Of a stretch of DNA of 64,000 nucleotides, positions 1-11,269 are shown in pieces (position 1 is the stretch's first letter; every line of letters begins with the position of its first letter). Both the position numbers and the translations under genes were made by a program. The stretch comes from Alectoria sarmentosa (taxonomy: Eukaryota; Ascomycota; Lecanoromycetes; Lecanorales; Parmeliaceae): the NCBI GenBank assembly GCA_009733775.1, contig WOGZ01000009.1, positions 234,097 through 298,096 of the forward strand, given 5' to 3'. Below the pieces are notes generated by a model. The model had not been told where the DNA came from. It did not search any database and saw nothing but the letters and a program-made list of their open reading frames with translations.

Positions 1-1
1 T

Positions 2-3000
2 AAGAGTCCCACCAAAAACGATCACGGTGAAGAACGCCGTCGTGGAAACGCGGTAGAAATGCCGCTTGCGCAAGGACGTGCAGAGAATGGCGGAGTTGCA
101 GTCCGAACAGCTGGACTGGTGGCCTTGCCAACACGGAAAAGATCTTCTGAAGCGGCTGAGCTACCCGACGCCACAGATATAGGCCGCTCGCGAAGCAAAC
201 GAATCAAAGCCCGGGGCTCTATAGACCCCGACTCCTTGAAAGATACTACAGCAGAGGATTGGGCCAAATGGTACGAGCAACAACTGCAGATATATCATGA
301 AGCAGACGAACCAGCTTTCGGTACTGTTCAAGGCATGCTTACGCAGCTTGGGTCCAAAGAATCAGGGTCATTAAAAGTACTCCGTGATATTTTGTCGAAC
401 CAGTCTCCGGTATCAGTTGAAGCAATTAACAACACAAAGGAATCACTGAACATGGCAGCTCAGGATATGAAAACGATGCTTGATCGATGGGACCTGCCGA
501 AGAGCAAAGCATTTTTGAGTGGACATGATGCCAAAGATTCTACTGGGCCCATCGGCGGAACTCAAAATCCAGGCTTCACGGCGTTCTTGGAGCATTCAAC
601 TCAGGAAATTCAAGCCTCGTCAAAAAGGCCCCTGCTACCGGGCGATTACGCTTTAGATCACTTTGCAAAAAACCTTGAAGACGGGAGCTGGCAGGGCCTA
701 CACCAGATTTCTTATGAGTGGATAGCTTGTCTTTTGAGTCCCGGAAGACTTGAGGGAGAAGTTGCGTCGTTGTACGAGGCTTTTGTGTGGCCGGATTCCC
801 TCAAAGAAGCCGTCGTGCAAATGCTTGTCAACGAAGACGAGGCGATCTTCTCACAGACGAACCTTCTAGTTGACATGATGGAGCAGCAAAGCCGGGCTGC
901 TGAGGACACACTGAAACTACAACGTTCTAACAAGTCTAAGGCGAGCCATATGCAGTTGGTACAGGCTATCTATGAACTACACTTAGATGTATACGGACGA
1001 ATCACGAATCCTAGCAGCGAAGTTGATGCGATGACACGGCTTCTGCAACGCGATCGTCTTTGTCGCTGGGCTGCATTCTCGAGCAAGCTCATGAATCAAT
1101 GGTCATCCTTATCTGATGATGAGGCCCGGTCGCCCGGTGATCTTGAAATTCGGTTCATGTGGTCTTCTGTTGTATGCACCAGTCTCCTTGAACCGGCTTC
1201 ACGCGATCACACAGTCTCATGCTTTCGAGATCTGATCCGTGTCCTTGACAAGGCTCGTCTTAAGCACGAGTCTGATATAATCATTGATGTACCTAACAAC
1301 GCAATAATGCCTGAGATCTCTGTGGAAGCTGCGGAGAAGGAAATCTCGAGACTTACAACGTTGGATTTTTTCATGGGCATCTTTCGCTCAGAGAACAATG
1401 ATCCATTAACCATCATTGAAAGCTTAGAGCCCCTGCTTGATATCTCAATACGGCGAGCGAAGGCGATGAGTGAACCCAGCTCGGAGAGCTCTAAAGGTGG
1501 TGACCCAGGAAACCCGCTCGCCGAACAGTCCGAGGGGCCCACAAACCCCAAATTGCTCGAGGCATTGCAATTCCTAAACCGAGGGAGCCTGCCTCTAAGA
1601 CTGTTTCTCTGGCAAAGATTGCGGAATGCCTATCAAGCCATTCATTATCCGCCTCAGATACTTTGCTGCAATCTGAGGAGCTTTGCGCTCATCACTGATC
1701 ATTTAGCCTCGTCATCCTACACGGATAGCAGTCCAGAAAACCGCCATGACAGCTTGCTCCGTTGGTTGAATAAACTTGACGATCTCTTGACTCGCATACT
1801 AGCAGCGGCACTCTTCCACAACGACGCTTTCGAGACTCTAGATGCGGATCATGTCCGCGTATCCTTGGAGGCTATAGCAAGATTTCGCGACATCCTGCAT
1901 GTATTTGCATTATGGGAAGACACAATCCGAGTCGGTCAAACGCAGGTGCCCATCTCCGTAACCCAGACTGCCCACAGAGGCTTAAGCAAGTCCACGGACA
2001 AATTCCGTGACATGATTGTCAGAACATGGACCTTACAGTACATACTTCTCAAGGAAGCAATTAAACAAAGCCCAGAGATGTTTACCAATTCGGATGAGAT
2101 ACTGCTTAACTACTTGAAGCGGGTCCACCAGACATTAGGCCTACGATGCTATTGTAGCCTCGCAGATAAGATCTTCCTGAAGCTGATGAGAACCGAGCTC
2201 GAGAGATTCAAGCTTGCGGAAGGATGGGACAATGACATGGCCCAGTTGGTGTTTGATCTCTATGGTCTGAAAATTTCCTCAACTACGGCAGAAATGCAAG
2301 ATCATGGCTGTCTTCCTGAGGAGCTCGATCGTCGTACCGCGATGGAGGTCATGGACACCGTCATGCTACATGTCAACAGACTCAGTATCAAGGACTTACT
2401 GAAAAGCGACCTCAAATTCGCCGTGGACAAGATGCAGCAAGTCATCAAGATACCCAAGGTCACGACAAACGCGACCGCGAGGACCTTCAACAACCGGCTC
2501 GCGAACAATTATCTGAAATCACCAATCAATCCTGTTGATCTATACCGGTCTTTACGAGGCATTGGCGGCCTCTGTGGAAATCCTGCACGTAGCGAGGGGT
2601 CTGAGATCGCTGCAAAGGGCTGGTATTTCTTGCTCGGCCACATTGCTCTTGCCAAATTTCGTTCGCAGAAACGTTCCCCTGTGGGATCAACGGATGACCT
2701 CGAAATTGCCAGAACCTTTTTCAGGCATGACCTTGAATTTGATACCGATAGATGGGAGACGTGGTATAGATTAGCCCAGGTATACGACGCTATGATCGAA
2801 GAAGACAGTACGTGGACGGCAGACAAGCTAGACAATCACATGGCGGACCTGGCAGTGTTGCAACGAAAGTCTATACACTGTTACGCTATGGCCATGGCAG
2901 TAGGAACACGCTGCGGAGACGCATCGTTCGAAGGAACGAGCAAGACGGCCGATCTTTGCGCTGACTTTGGTACGAGAATCTATGCCTCAACTCGAGAGCC

Positions 3001-4994
3001 GTTCTCAATGCGAGCTTTCGACATGAACGACTTCATGAGGCCTTTCAATAGAGCTGGGCAGGGCATGTACGAAAACCATCAATTTCCAGGTCTGACTCTG
3101 TATTCAGCTTGGAAATTTGCAAGTTATTTACTTCGTCGGGCTTCGATCCAGAAATCTCAAGACTGGGTGTAAGTTCAACCACTTACTAAACGATTTACAG
3201 TTGACTGATTTGACTAACAGGGTATCGTATATGCTTGGCAAGGTACTTTGGAAAATGCACAAATATGGTGACAACGTCCTTGGTAACACCAAGCGCATTG
3301 GATATCAGGTTGTCATCGATGCTTTTGTACGAGCCATTAAGTCATGTCCCGACAAGCGTGACAGCAGACACCCAGACAAAGATCCGATTCTCGAGCCCCA
3401 CTATAAGCTTGTTTCAGTGGTCCATAAGCTTCGCATCCTAAGACGAATTTCGGTAGGAGAGTCAGCTGCATCCTGTGTTGATCTCGCTAACATGAGTGTG
3501 TAGATAGAGGAAGGTTGTCGAATTTTGAAGGCTACGCCGTACTCACGAAAAGCCCCAGATGTTCAAGATGTAGAGGATTGGGCAAGCTACATACTGCAGG
3601 TTGTCAAAGCCCTTAGATCCGCAGACAAGGCAAATTGGCATCATCGCATGGTAGCAAGAGTAGGCTTCGCCTTCAGGAATCCTACAATAGGAAGGCTAAC
3701 ACGTTTCAAGGCGGCTCACATTATTTATGATAACAGTTCGAACGAAGCACAAGCTGCTGTAGATGCAAAACATGAGATAACGCAACAGATCTTCACAAAG
3801 ACCATGGCCATCCAAGTTTGGAAACCTGACAATGAACGGGCCGGAAGACATTTTGTCTACACAGGTCGATACGTCCGATTCTTCGTTCGACTTCTCTACC
3901 AATTGAACGATAGATCTAGCTTAGAAGCGCTAGCACGACGAATCCGCAAGAAAGCTGGTGATTTTGTTGGTCATGTTGGGATATGGCAAGAAACCTGTCA
4001 AGCATATCTGAAGGTACGTTCGAGCATTGGGCTTGTTTTCTCCACATCAAAGTGCTAATCAACTCAGCTCCTGCGCAATCAGCCATACTGCAAAGTGCCC
4101 GACCGCTACCAGGAAGACGTGTTCACAGGCATGAATCCGGAAACTTTCCAGCTCAACGCCTCTCGTCTCGAAGCCTCTATACATTCGACAATGACAAACT
4201 CTCCAATCCTTGATATTCTACGCGAAGCAATCGAGTTCAAGAAACTAAATAATAACTACTTTAAAAGCGGAATCTTCGAAGAGCTCATCGGAGACATATA
4301 TGCACATCTTTATGACACCTTCGTACCTGAAATCATTGCCAAAGAGACCGCTGAAGAAAATAGAGTCCGCATGAGACTCGACAATATACTCGCAGCCCCT
4401 ACCAACGCCGCTGAGACACCTCCACCTGACCAGGCTGGCGAACAGGGCGCTGAGCGGAGAACCAAAGCCAACCGAGTCACTCCCAGAGAGATCATTAGAA
4501 AAGCTGAAGCCATCGCTGCTAGGCCCGCTCCAACGGTACCAGCTAAGGCGCTCAAGTCCCTAGCACCAGCACCTGCTTCGGAACAAGACAGACCCGCTCC
4601 CAACTCACCAGCAATAGCCGTCGTCATACACGAGGACGCCACGAGGGATCCAGCGAGCAGCGTGCCTGGGAGCGTACATGATAGCGCGGATGACGAAAGC
4701 GAGCTGAGCGAGGTTGACGATGAGGTGGCAGAGGAAAAGCCTACGGACGCAGTTCAGGCAAGGCCTCCCTTGTTCCCCAATCTCGTGAAAGTGGGGACGA
4801 ACGAATCGGCTGGAGCGGACACGAACGGAGGAGGGTTTGTTACTGCAAACGAAGCACAGGATGATGAGGAGGACGACGACGACGACGACGACGACAATGA
4901 CGAAGAGATGGGAGCCCCGCGAGAAGAGCAAGCAGAAGTGGAGGGTGGAGTAGGTCCGGAAGAGCAAGAGAAGGGTGATGCAATGGAGTTGTAA
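2..4994 (+). CDS. hir3: Histone transcription regulator HIR3 / CABIN1-type subunit of the HIR chaperone complex (5' partial)
   Basis: HIR3 is the scaffold subunit of the HIR complex, which deposits H3-H4 independently of replication and represses histone genes in the nucleus. The frame is open to base 2, so the true start lies left of the window. Exons: 2-3168, 3221-3452, 3504-4013, 4068-4994 (1611 residues visible). Every junction is GT-AG and frame-preserving; for example the first join reads DWV/VSYMLGK. The body is long, helical and TPR-like. The segment after the last intron (LLRNQPYCKVPDRYQEDV, then LDILREAIEFKKLNNNYFK) is the conserved HIR3 C-terminal block. The tail is disordered and ends in an acidic run of Asp (about 4868-4910), as expected of a histone-binding chaperone. 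The assignment rests on remembered family features without alignment; CABIN1-like is the only sensible alternative name. Confidence 0.8.
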
Positions 4995-5162
4995 TCTAGA
5001 AAATATGATACCCTGCAAGATCTGCGGCATTTCGTTGACCAGGGTAGGAAGATAGAGAAGGCTGCAATTTACCACACGCTGTGCCCTTTCAATACCTTCT
5101 TTCTGTCCAATTGGAATTCTACCATTCTATCGTGAATCAATCATACCTCCCACCTCCTCTAC

Positions 5163-6050
5163 TCATCCTCTCATCCTCTCATCCACAATCTTCCCCACCA
5201 TTCTCTCCAATACACCCCCTCCACTACTCTCCTTTTCCAATCCTTCGAAGTATCCTCTGACACTCTTCTCGACGTACTTCCCCACCATATCCACCTCCAC
5301 ATTTACCTCCTCCCCCTCTTTCTTCGCGGCCATCACCACTCGCTCCTGCGTATACGCAATCAACATCACCTCCCACCAGCCAGCCTCATCATCCACAGAC
5401 GTGACAGTCAAACTTGCCCCATCAAGCGTCACATACCCCTTCTCCACCACATACCGCAACACCTCTTTTTCTCTCGGCTGCAATCTGAATACCAGACTAT
5501 TGCCGTCGGGGGTCACAGAGAGAATTTTTGCGATGGTGTCAACATGTCCTTGGACGAAATGCCCGCCCATGCGCGTTGTGGCGCTGACGGCGCGCTCGAG
5601 GTTTACAGGGGAGGATTGGGAAAGGGAGCCGAGGTTGGTCCGGCGGAGGGTTTCGGGAGATACGCCGACGATAAATTGGGTGGGGGTAAAGGAGGTTATG
5701 GTCAGACAGGTTCCTGGGTCAAGAGATGTATTAGCAGCGGAACCTATTTCGGTTGAAGGGGGAAGGTTGGGCCGAAAGGAAGGGAGGACTTGGAAATGAA
5801 GAGGGCGGTATGTTGGATGCAGTTCGAGCTGACCTACCATTAATGCTAATGCTATCGCCTAGGTGAGCATCTGTGAGGATTTCGGCGCAGTTGGAGATTG
5901 TCAGGGACGTTCCTCCTCCGCCGGCTGCGGTGTCATCTTGTTTTTCGAGACGGGTGACGGCTGGCTGCGTTAGTTTAGCTGAGAATGTCGCCGATTTGGA
6001 AATTGGAGAAGAGACGTACTGCCTGTGACTTCAACTATGCCTGTGAACAT
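5163..6050 (-). CDS. rib5: Riboflavin synthase (alpha chain)
   Basis: Riboflavin synthase dismutates two 6,7-dimethyl-8-ribityllumazine molecules into riboflavin and a pyrimidinedione, the last step of vitamin B2 synthesis. Exons on the minus strand: 6050-6020, 5960-5838, 5713-5163 (234 residues, normal for the family). The diagnostic N-terminus MFTGIVEVTG sits in a tiny first exon. The second lumazine-binding barrel follows, with GVSPETLRRTNL, VNLERAV and the MGGHFVQGHVD motif. The second exon has two possible acceptors four bases apart; the one used here (exon from 5960) restores the TVTRLEK frame. The 3' end lies about 170 bp from the HIR3 stop (convergent). It shares a 217-bp upstream region with the CoA-transferase gene. 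Confidence 0.93.
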
Positions 6051-6267
6051 GATTGAAATTGGGAAGCACAATTTCTGAGGGTATGAAAATAGAAAGGCGT
6101 CACTAAAGTACTTTAGCGTTTGAAGAAATGGTGATGATCCGGCGGAAGCATTTCCGCGCCAGAAGCCGAGGTCCTCGGGCGGTTGATTATTTGAACGACA
6201 TGAGACAGAGTACGTTTTTAGGTCCTTTTTCTCTTCTTTCGCATCAGCATCTTGTTTTTGATGAGCG
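6051..6267. promoter_or_regulatory. Divergent intergenic region between RIB5 and the CoA-transferase gene
   Basis: The two start codons face away from each other and are only 217 bp apart, so both promoters must lie here or overlap the genes. No clear TATA box or named operator is visible. Bidirectional use is inferred from spacing alone. Confidence 0.4.
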
Positions 6268-7859
6268 ATGGCTGTGTCAAAGACAGCTTTGGGTCTGGCA
6301 AGATACCTAAGTCCTCGCGTCCGGACCAATGGCTCGAACTGCTCACTTTGCAAGGGTCTTGCAACAGCTGCGGTAGATTCTCCCACACTGCCGTTGGCAG
6401 GCATTCGGGTTCTGGACATGACTAGAGTCCTGGCCGGCGTACGTGTGGCATAGACGAACTGATCTTTATTTTGGCTAACGATTTGAAAAGCCGTATTGTA
6501 CGCAAATACTCGGAGACCTCGGGTAGGCATTGTCAAATCCAGTATGATGAACCCACGCGAGGGGATCTGGTACTTAGATACTAACGGTGGCAATATTGCA
6601 GAGCAGAAATCATAAAGATCGAGCATCCTACTCGAGGCGATGATACCCGAGCTTGGGGTCCTCCATACGCAAAACACATTAGAGGAGACAAGAAGGATAG
6701 TCCTGGAGAAAGTGCCTATTTCTTATCGGTATGCTTGATAACGCAGCAGAGGTAGAAATTCAGATCCAGAGCGGCAGCTGACTGTGAAACTGTAGGTAAA
6801 TCGGAACAAGAAGTCTATTGGACTTTCTTTCGCCTCTCCGTCTGGCGTCTCGATTCTGCATAAGCTAGTGAAGGACTGTGATGTACTCGTGGAGAACTAT
6901 CTGCCCGACACCCTGCAGAAATATCAGATGGATTATCCAACACTGTCAAAGATCAACCCTTCTCTTATCTACGCCAGTATTACAGGTTATGGCCAGACTG
7001 GCCCTTATCGGAACCGCGCTGGCTACGATGTGATGGTTGAAGCGGAAATGGGCTTGATGCACATTACTGGCGCTCGAGATGGACCACCTGTCAAGGTAGG
7101 AGTAGCAGTAACGGATTTGACTACGGGGCTGTACACTTCAAATTCAATAATGGCCGCCTTACTTGGCCGAACGAGGACAGGGAAAGGCCAGCATATTGAC
7201 GTAGCATTAAGTGATTGCCAAGTGGCAACTTTAGCTAACATGGCAAGTTCAGCGTTGATAAGCGGTCAGCCAGACTCGGGTCGATGGGGAACAGCTCATC
7301 CTTCTATTGTTCCATACAAAGGCTTCAAGACCGCCGATGGAGATGTTTTGCTTGGTGGGGGCAATGACCGTCTCTTTGGAGTACTATGCAATAAGATCGG
7401 CAAGCCCGAATGGCCAAAGGATGAGAGATTCCAAACCAACAGCGCGCGTGTGAAAAACCGAGAAACACTGGAGACGATGATCGAAGCTGAGACGAAGAAG
7501 AAGACTACGGCAGAGTGGCTGCAGGTGCTTGATGAGAGCGGTATGCCGTACGCGGCTGTGAATGATATTCAGGGAACCATGAACCATGAGCACGGTATGC
7601 ATCAGACTCTTGTCTGGCAAGGTACGGACTCACATGTGGCTTTACAGTGCTGGCTCGGGACATGGTTAGAGAAATCGAGCATCCCACCTGCGGTCCTATG
7701 AAACTTGTAAATACACCAGTGAAGTACTCGTACTCAGAGCCGAGTATACGAACCCCGCCGCCTTTACTAGGCCAGCACACCGATGAAATACTCCGAGACA
7801 TTGTGAAAATGGATGAGAGCGAGATCAAGGACTTGAAGGCAGAAGGCGTTGTTGCATAG
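6268..7859 (+). CDS. Class III CoA-transferase (CaiB/BaiF family; SUGCT-like), probably mitochondrial
   Basis: Family III CoA-transferases move CoA between carboxylic acids through aspartyl-CoA intermediates; the closest remembered type is succinate-hydroxymethylglutarate CoA-transferase. Exons: 6268-6438, 6491-6522, 6602-6728, 6796-7594, 7648-7859 (446 residues, typical). Joins rebuild the N-terminal signature across three exons: RVLAG / PYCTQILGDLG / AEIIKIEHP, then WGPPYA. The VAVTDLTTG motif carries the presumptive catalytic Asp217. The last join restores HEHVLARDMVREIEHP and TPVKYS, both family-typical. The first ~45 residues are basic and Ser/Leu-rich without acidic residues, consistent with a mitochondrial presequence (inference). 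The substrate cannot be told from sequence. Confidence 0.88.
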
Positions 7860-8860
7860 CCTATTAGGGTGGTCTACGGCAAGGGACGAGGAAACAGCGG
7901 TGGTCTCAAGCGCCGAGTCTTTTCATGTTGGCATGATATATATGCATCAAGCCGACGATTTTCATCGCCGTCACGTAGACCCAGCTCTGACAAAGGCCTT
8001 TATGGCCGACTGTTTCCTCTGTCATTACGTAATTCCAGCTCAGCCAGACAGTCCTGGGAGGATCTACTATTGACACAATTGCAGGATTTTCTGGCGGTAT
8101 ACGGTTGAAGGTGTAAATCCCCGGGACTTGGAGAGTACTATAGAACCAGTCTTGGTTGCTCAAACTGAATTTTGATTCTGTGACTCTTTGTTGAAAAGAT
8201 ATGCCATCTCTTCGTGAAGAGAACAAGCAGACTACAATACGCCTCTTTGAAGAAAAGAGTAATTTGAGCAAGCGCGCCAAGGAGGAGCCGCGAGGGTGGG
8301 CGCCGTGAAGGGAATGAGCTCGACCGTGAAGCTACCAGAGGCAGATGGGGTCGAACTAGCATTGATTGCCGTTGGATTTTCCTTCAATACCTGGGTCTAC
8401 CTGCGGAAATGACTGTACTGCCGTGGAAATGCTATAGATAGGAAAGGGTGTTTTTTCGTTTTTTGAGTGTGGTGTCCGAGGGTGAACAAAAGTACTAGTG
8501 GTCTCTAACAACATGTCTTTATTGGTGTGTCTCCCGTCGTCGTCGCTGCTGAAGAACGAAAGAAACGACCCCGTGATTCTAGCACGAGGAAGGAGTGGAC
8601 GGCAATGAAACGCCAAGAATAGGTAAATGGGCGCATCAGGTCAGTGTCCGCTCCAGATAAGCGGACTCGATCGTCATTCGCATTGGGTTCGTGTCTTGGC
8701 GATGATGCGAATGATGATCGAAATATTAGGCATGGAGGCATGGGTCATTGGAAACATTTTGGTAGGTCCCAATCATGAACGAGGGTAGGCAGACAGCCAC
8801 TCCAATGACGAACGACGTTCCAAAGCAGCGCAAAGCCTGCCGACAACCCTCGTCGATGAC
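7860..8860. other. Gene-free interval downstream of the CoA-transferase
   Basis: About 1 kb between two convergent 3' ends. I see only short overlapping open frames on both strands without recognisable motifs; nothing else can be supported. Confidence 0.5.
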
Positions 8861-9217
8861 CTAGATTCCTTCAAGATGAGCGGCTTGCCGAGCTTTCTGG
8901 ACTCGGTTGGCGGCCGCACTCTGGCTGTCAGAGGAGTCGTGGGTTTCGGGCGGAGGCGAAGTTGTCGTAGGCGAGTTGGTGGCACATGTAGCAGGTGTAG
9001 AATTGGTGGGAAAGTTTGCAGTGGACGCTGAGGAGGACGAAGCTGACGTTGCAGGTCTCTGGCGTCCTGATTTGACTAGCCAATAAATGTTCTCGTTACC
9101 GACTGCTTCCGGAGATGAGGGGTTTTCAAAAGACATACGGTGTGTAGAATAGGTGGTACCAGTGGTGCTCTCGGCGCCTGGATAGGATGAGCATGAGGAC
9201 GAGGCTGCCAGGTTCTG
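8861..9217 (-). CDS. Possible alternative 3' exon of the MIT/SANT gene
   Basis: A Ser/Thr-rich open frame of 118 codons plus stop follows a good acceptor (AAAATAG then CAG) at 9218. It reads QNLAASSS, SSYPGAESTTGTTY, then a Ser/Pro/Thr tract, and ends NRVQKARQAAHLEGI. A donor GTAGGT at 9438 in the upstream exon lies in the matching phase (phase 0), giving a 221-nt intron that would bypass the stop at 9283. The composition resembles the rest of the MIT/SANT protein. Whether it is spliced on, or simply lies in the 3' UTR, needs RNA evidence. Confidence 0.35.
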   Translation of the reverse strand, partial: QNLAASSSCSSYPGAESTTGTTYSTHRMSFENPSSPEAVGNENIYWLVKSGRQRPATSASSSSASTANFPTNSTPATCATNSPTTTSPPPETHDSSDSQSAAANRVQKARQAAHLEGI

Positions 9218-9282
9218 CTATTTTGAAGCCTTAGATGAGTCCTTTGTTCGGGGTATGAGTGGCTCAATCGAAAACGCGCTGT

Positions 9283-11269
9283 TCAATGGGTCGGAGAGCT
9301 GCTGGGAGCCTTGGCGTCGGTGAAAGACGAGGACGAAGATGGCGTCTCAGGTATCTGACGTCTTGGTGTGGAGACAGAAGAGATGTTCTGGTTGGAAGGT
9401 GGAGAACCTTGGTAGCTCTGTTCCAGAACAGTACCTACGATTCGACGATGTGGGATTGGATCGATGACTGAATTACTTGAGTGGAGAAAGTGCCCACGAT
9501 GCCTTTCTGCAACGCTTGAATAATGAGTGTCTTGGACGCTCTGTGGATATCGTGCTGGAGCTTCGCGCGCTTCGTGGGATGTACGGAGGAGACCCTTGCC
9601 GGTGGTATGGTAGCCCCTCAAACGAAAGTATCGATTCAGACAGCGCTCAGCGTTGCGAGAACGAAACTTTCTGTGGATTTCCCCGAGCGTCTTACCCGCA
9701 TCACCCAAAGCGCAGAGTATTCTGTTCTCCTCCTCAGTCCAGGGTTGTTCTGCTTCGTGATACTGTGGACCCATCCTGCCGATGGTGTGCTTGCGTTGGC
9801 TTAAAGATCGATGCTTGCGCTTGCCTTTGAAAATAGGCGTCTCAGCAACCTCTTGCCAGCTCAGATCTTCCTCATCCTTGTGGCAGAGCGCCCAATCCTC
9901 GATTATTGAATACTGGGGCTTTCCTCTGCCTGGGCCATCGTCTTTCGGCTGGTCGTTCTGGTCGAGTGGCGTATTCCTCTGTATCGTTGTTGAATCCGGC
10001 AATAGCACGTCAAGTCGTGCTTGGTAGGTGTTCCGCTATAATAGAGATTAGCGTGGAATCCATCATGGACGGCTATGAGCTTACAGCATTGTCACACTCT
10101 GTTCGTTCTTCTAAGCTACAGCTCCTGATGATCGCTTCTTGAAACAAAGCGCAGGCTTGCCCGTACGCACGCACGGCTTCTGTGTACTTGGACTGTCCGT
10201 CCAATGTTTCTGCATAGTGTGCCGTAATTAATGCCTGGGACATATTGGCCGAGAGATTTCGACGCTGCAGACAATTAACTTCTCGGTAATCTGGTCTCCT
10301 TTGCGTCGACAGGTTGGAGGGCGTTATAGGAGATGAGGGCCGAGGACGTGCTAGTTCGTGAGAGGTCATCAGAGCAGGCATTCTGGACTCCATGTCCACG
10401 AGTTGATATCCACTATCTTGAGATTGGCTATATATATGACCAGTTTGACGCGGTTGTATGTCTATCAACGTAGCTCCTATGGTTATCGAGTCCAACGACT
10501 GTTGTTGATTCTGTCCAGATGAATCTCGGAGATGCTGAGGTAAGATCGAAACATTTTCAAACCCAGATTGGTGTTGACGGCTGTGGTGGAATTGGTCATA
10601 CGGATGACCAGATTGGAATGGCTGTGAACCCATCGAAGCATTCCCATTGAATGCCGAGGCCATGGCGTGCGGTTGAGGATAAGGAAATAGGCTCATTGAA
10701 GCAGTTGTGCTGGTTCTCGAATTCGTGAACTGTTCTCGGTAGTCTTTGGCTTGACCATACGCATGATCACCTTGGCAGAAGTGGAGGCCCATCGGAGCCA
10801 CACTGGCCGTTGTGTCCATGAGTTGTTCACTGCCGTTGTGACGAACTGGAAGGAACATGGGTAGGTCCGCTTGGATAGAGTTTGGGCCACTACAATCCTT
10901 GACTGGATCCCACATCTTGACTCTCGACGAGGGCTCCTCATCAACGGGATTTCGTCGCCGTACACGGGCAGCAGCTCTGTCGGACGCGAAGTCTTCTCGC
11001 TCGTGAGAGGCGCCATCCATGGCCGAAGTAGGCCGGTGGTAAGGAATTCTAGTAATCATGCTTTGACCTACTTCCATGTAGGACCCAGTGAGGAGATCAT
11101 AACTGGCACCATTAGTAGGTACCCCAGCATGTGTGACTTGGCCGTTGATGTCATTCTGGGCGGAACTGGCCTGAGTGGGGGAAGACATAGGGCTCTTCGT
11201 TTTGACCATCTTGGTCTTTGTTTGCAGGTGGTACCGCTGGGTGGGCTTGTTTTGATGCTCTTTTTTCAA
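9283..11269 (-). CDS. MIT-domain plus SANT/Myb-like protein
   Basis: Exons: 11269-10085 and 10035-9283 (645 residues). The N-terminal ~335 residues are low-complexity and rich in Gln, Ser, His and Met. A MIT-like helical unit (about 340-410) reads LITAHYAETLDGQSKYTEAV, then AYGQACALFQEAI. It is completed across the intron by NA/RNTYQARLDVL, which supports the splice. A SANT-like stretch (DWALCHKDEEDLSWQEVAE, about 442-460) is followed by a clearer Myb/SANT unit at about 490-540 (PWTEEENRILCALGDAGKT, RNAERCLNRYFRLRG). MIT domains usually bind ESCRT-III-type tails; SANT/Myb units bind DNA or histone tails. The start is the first ATG of the open frame; a later Met (MVKTKSPM) is possible. The C-terminus may be altered by an alternative exon at 8861-9217. 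Function unknown; nuclear location is inference. Confidence 0.65.
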
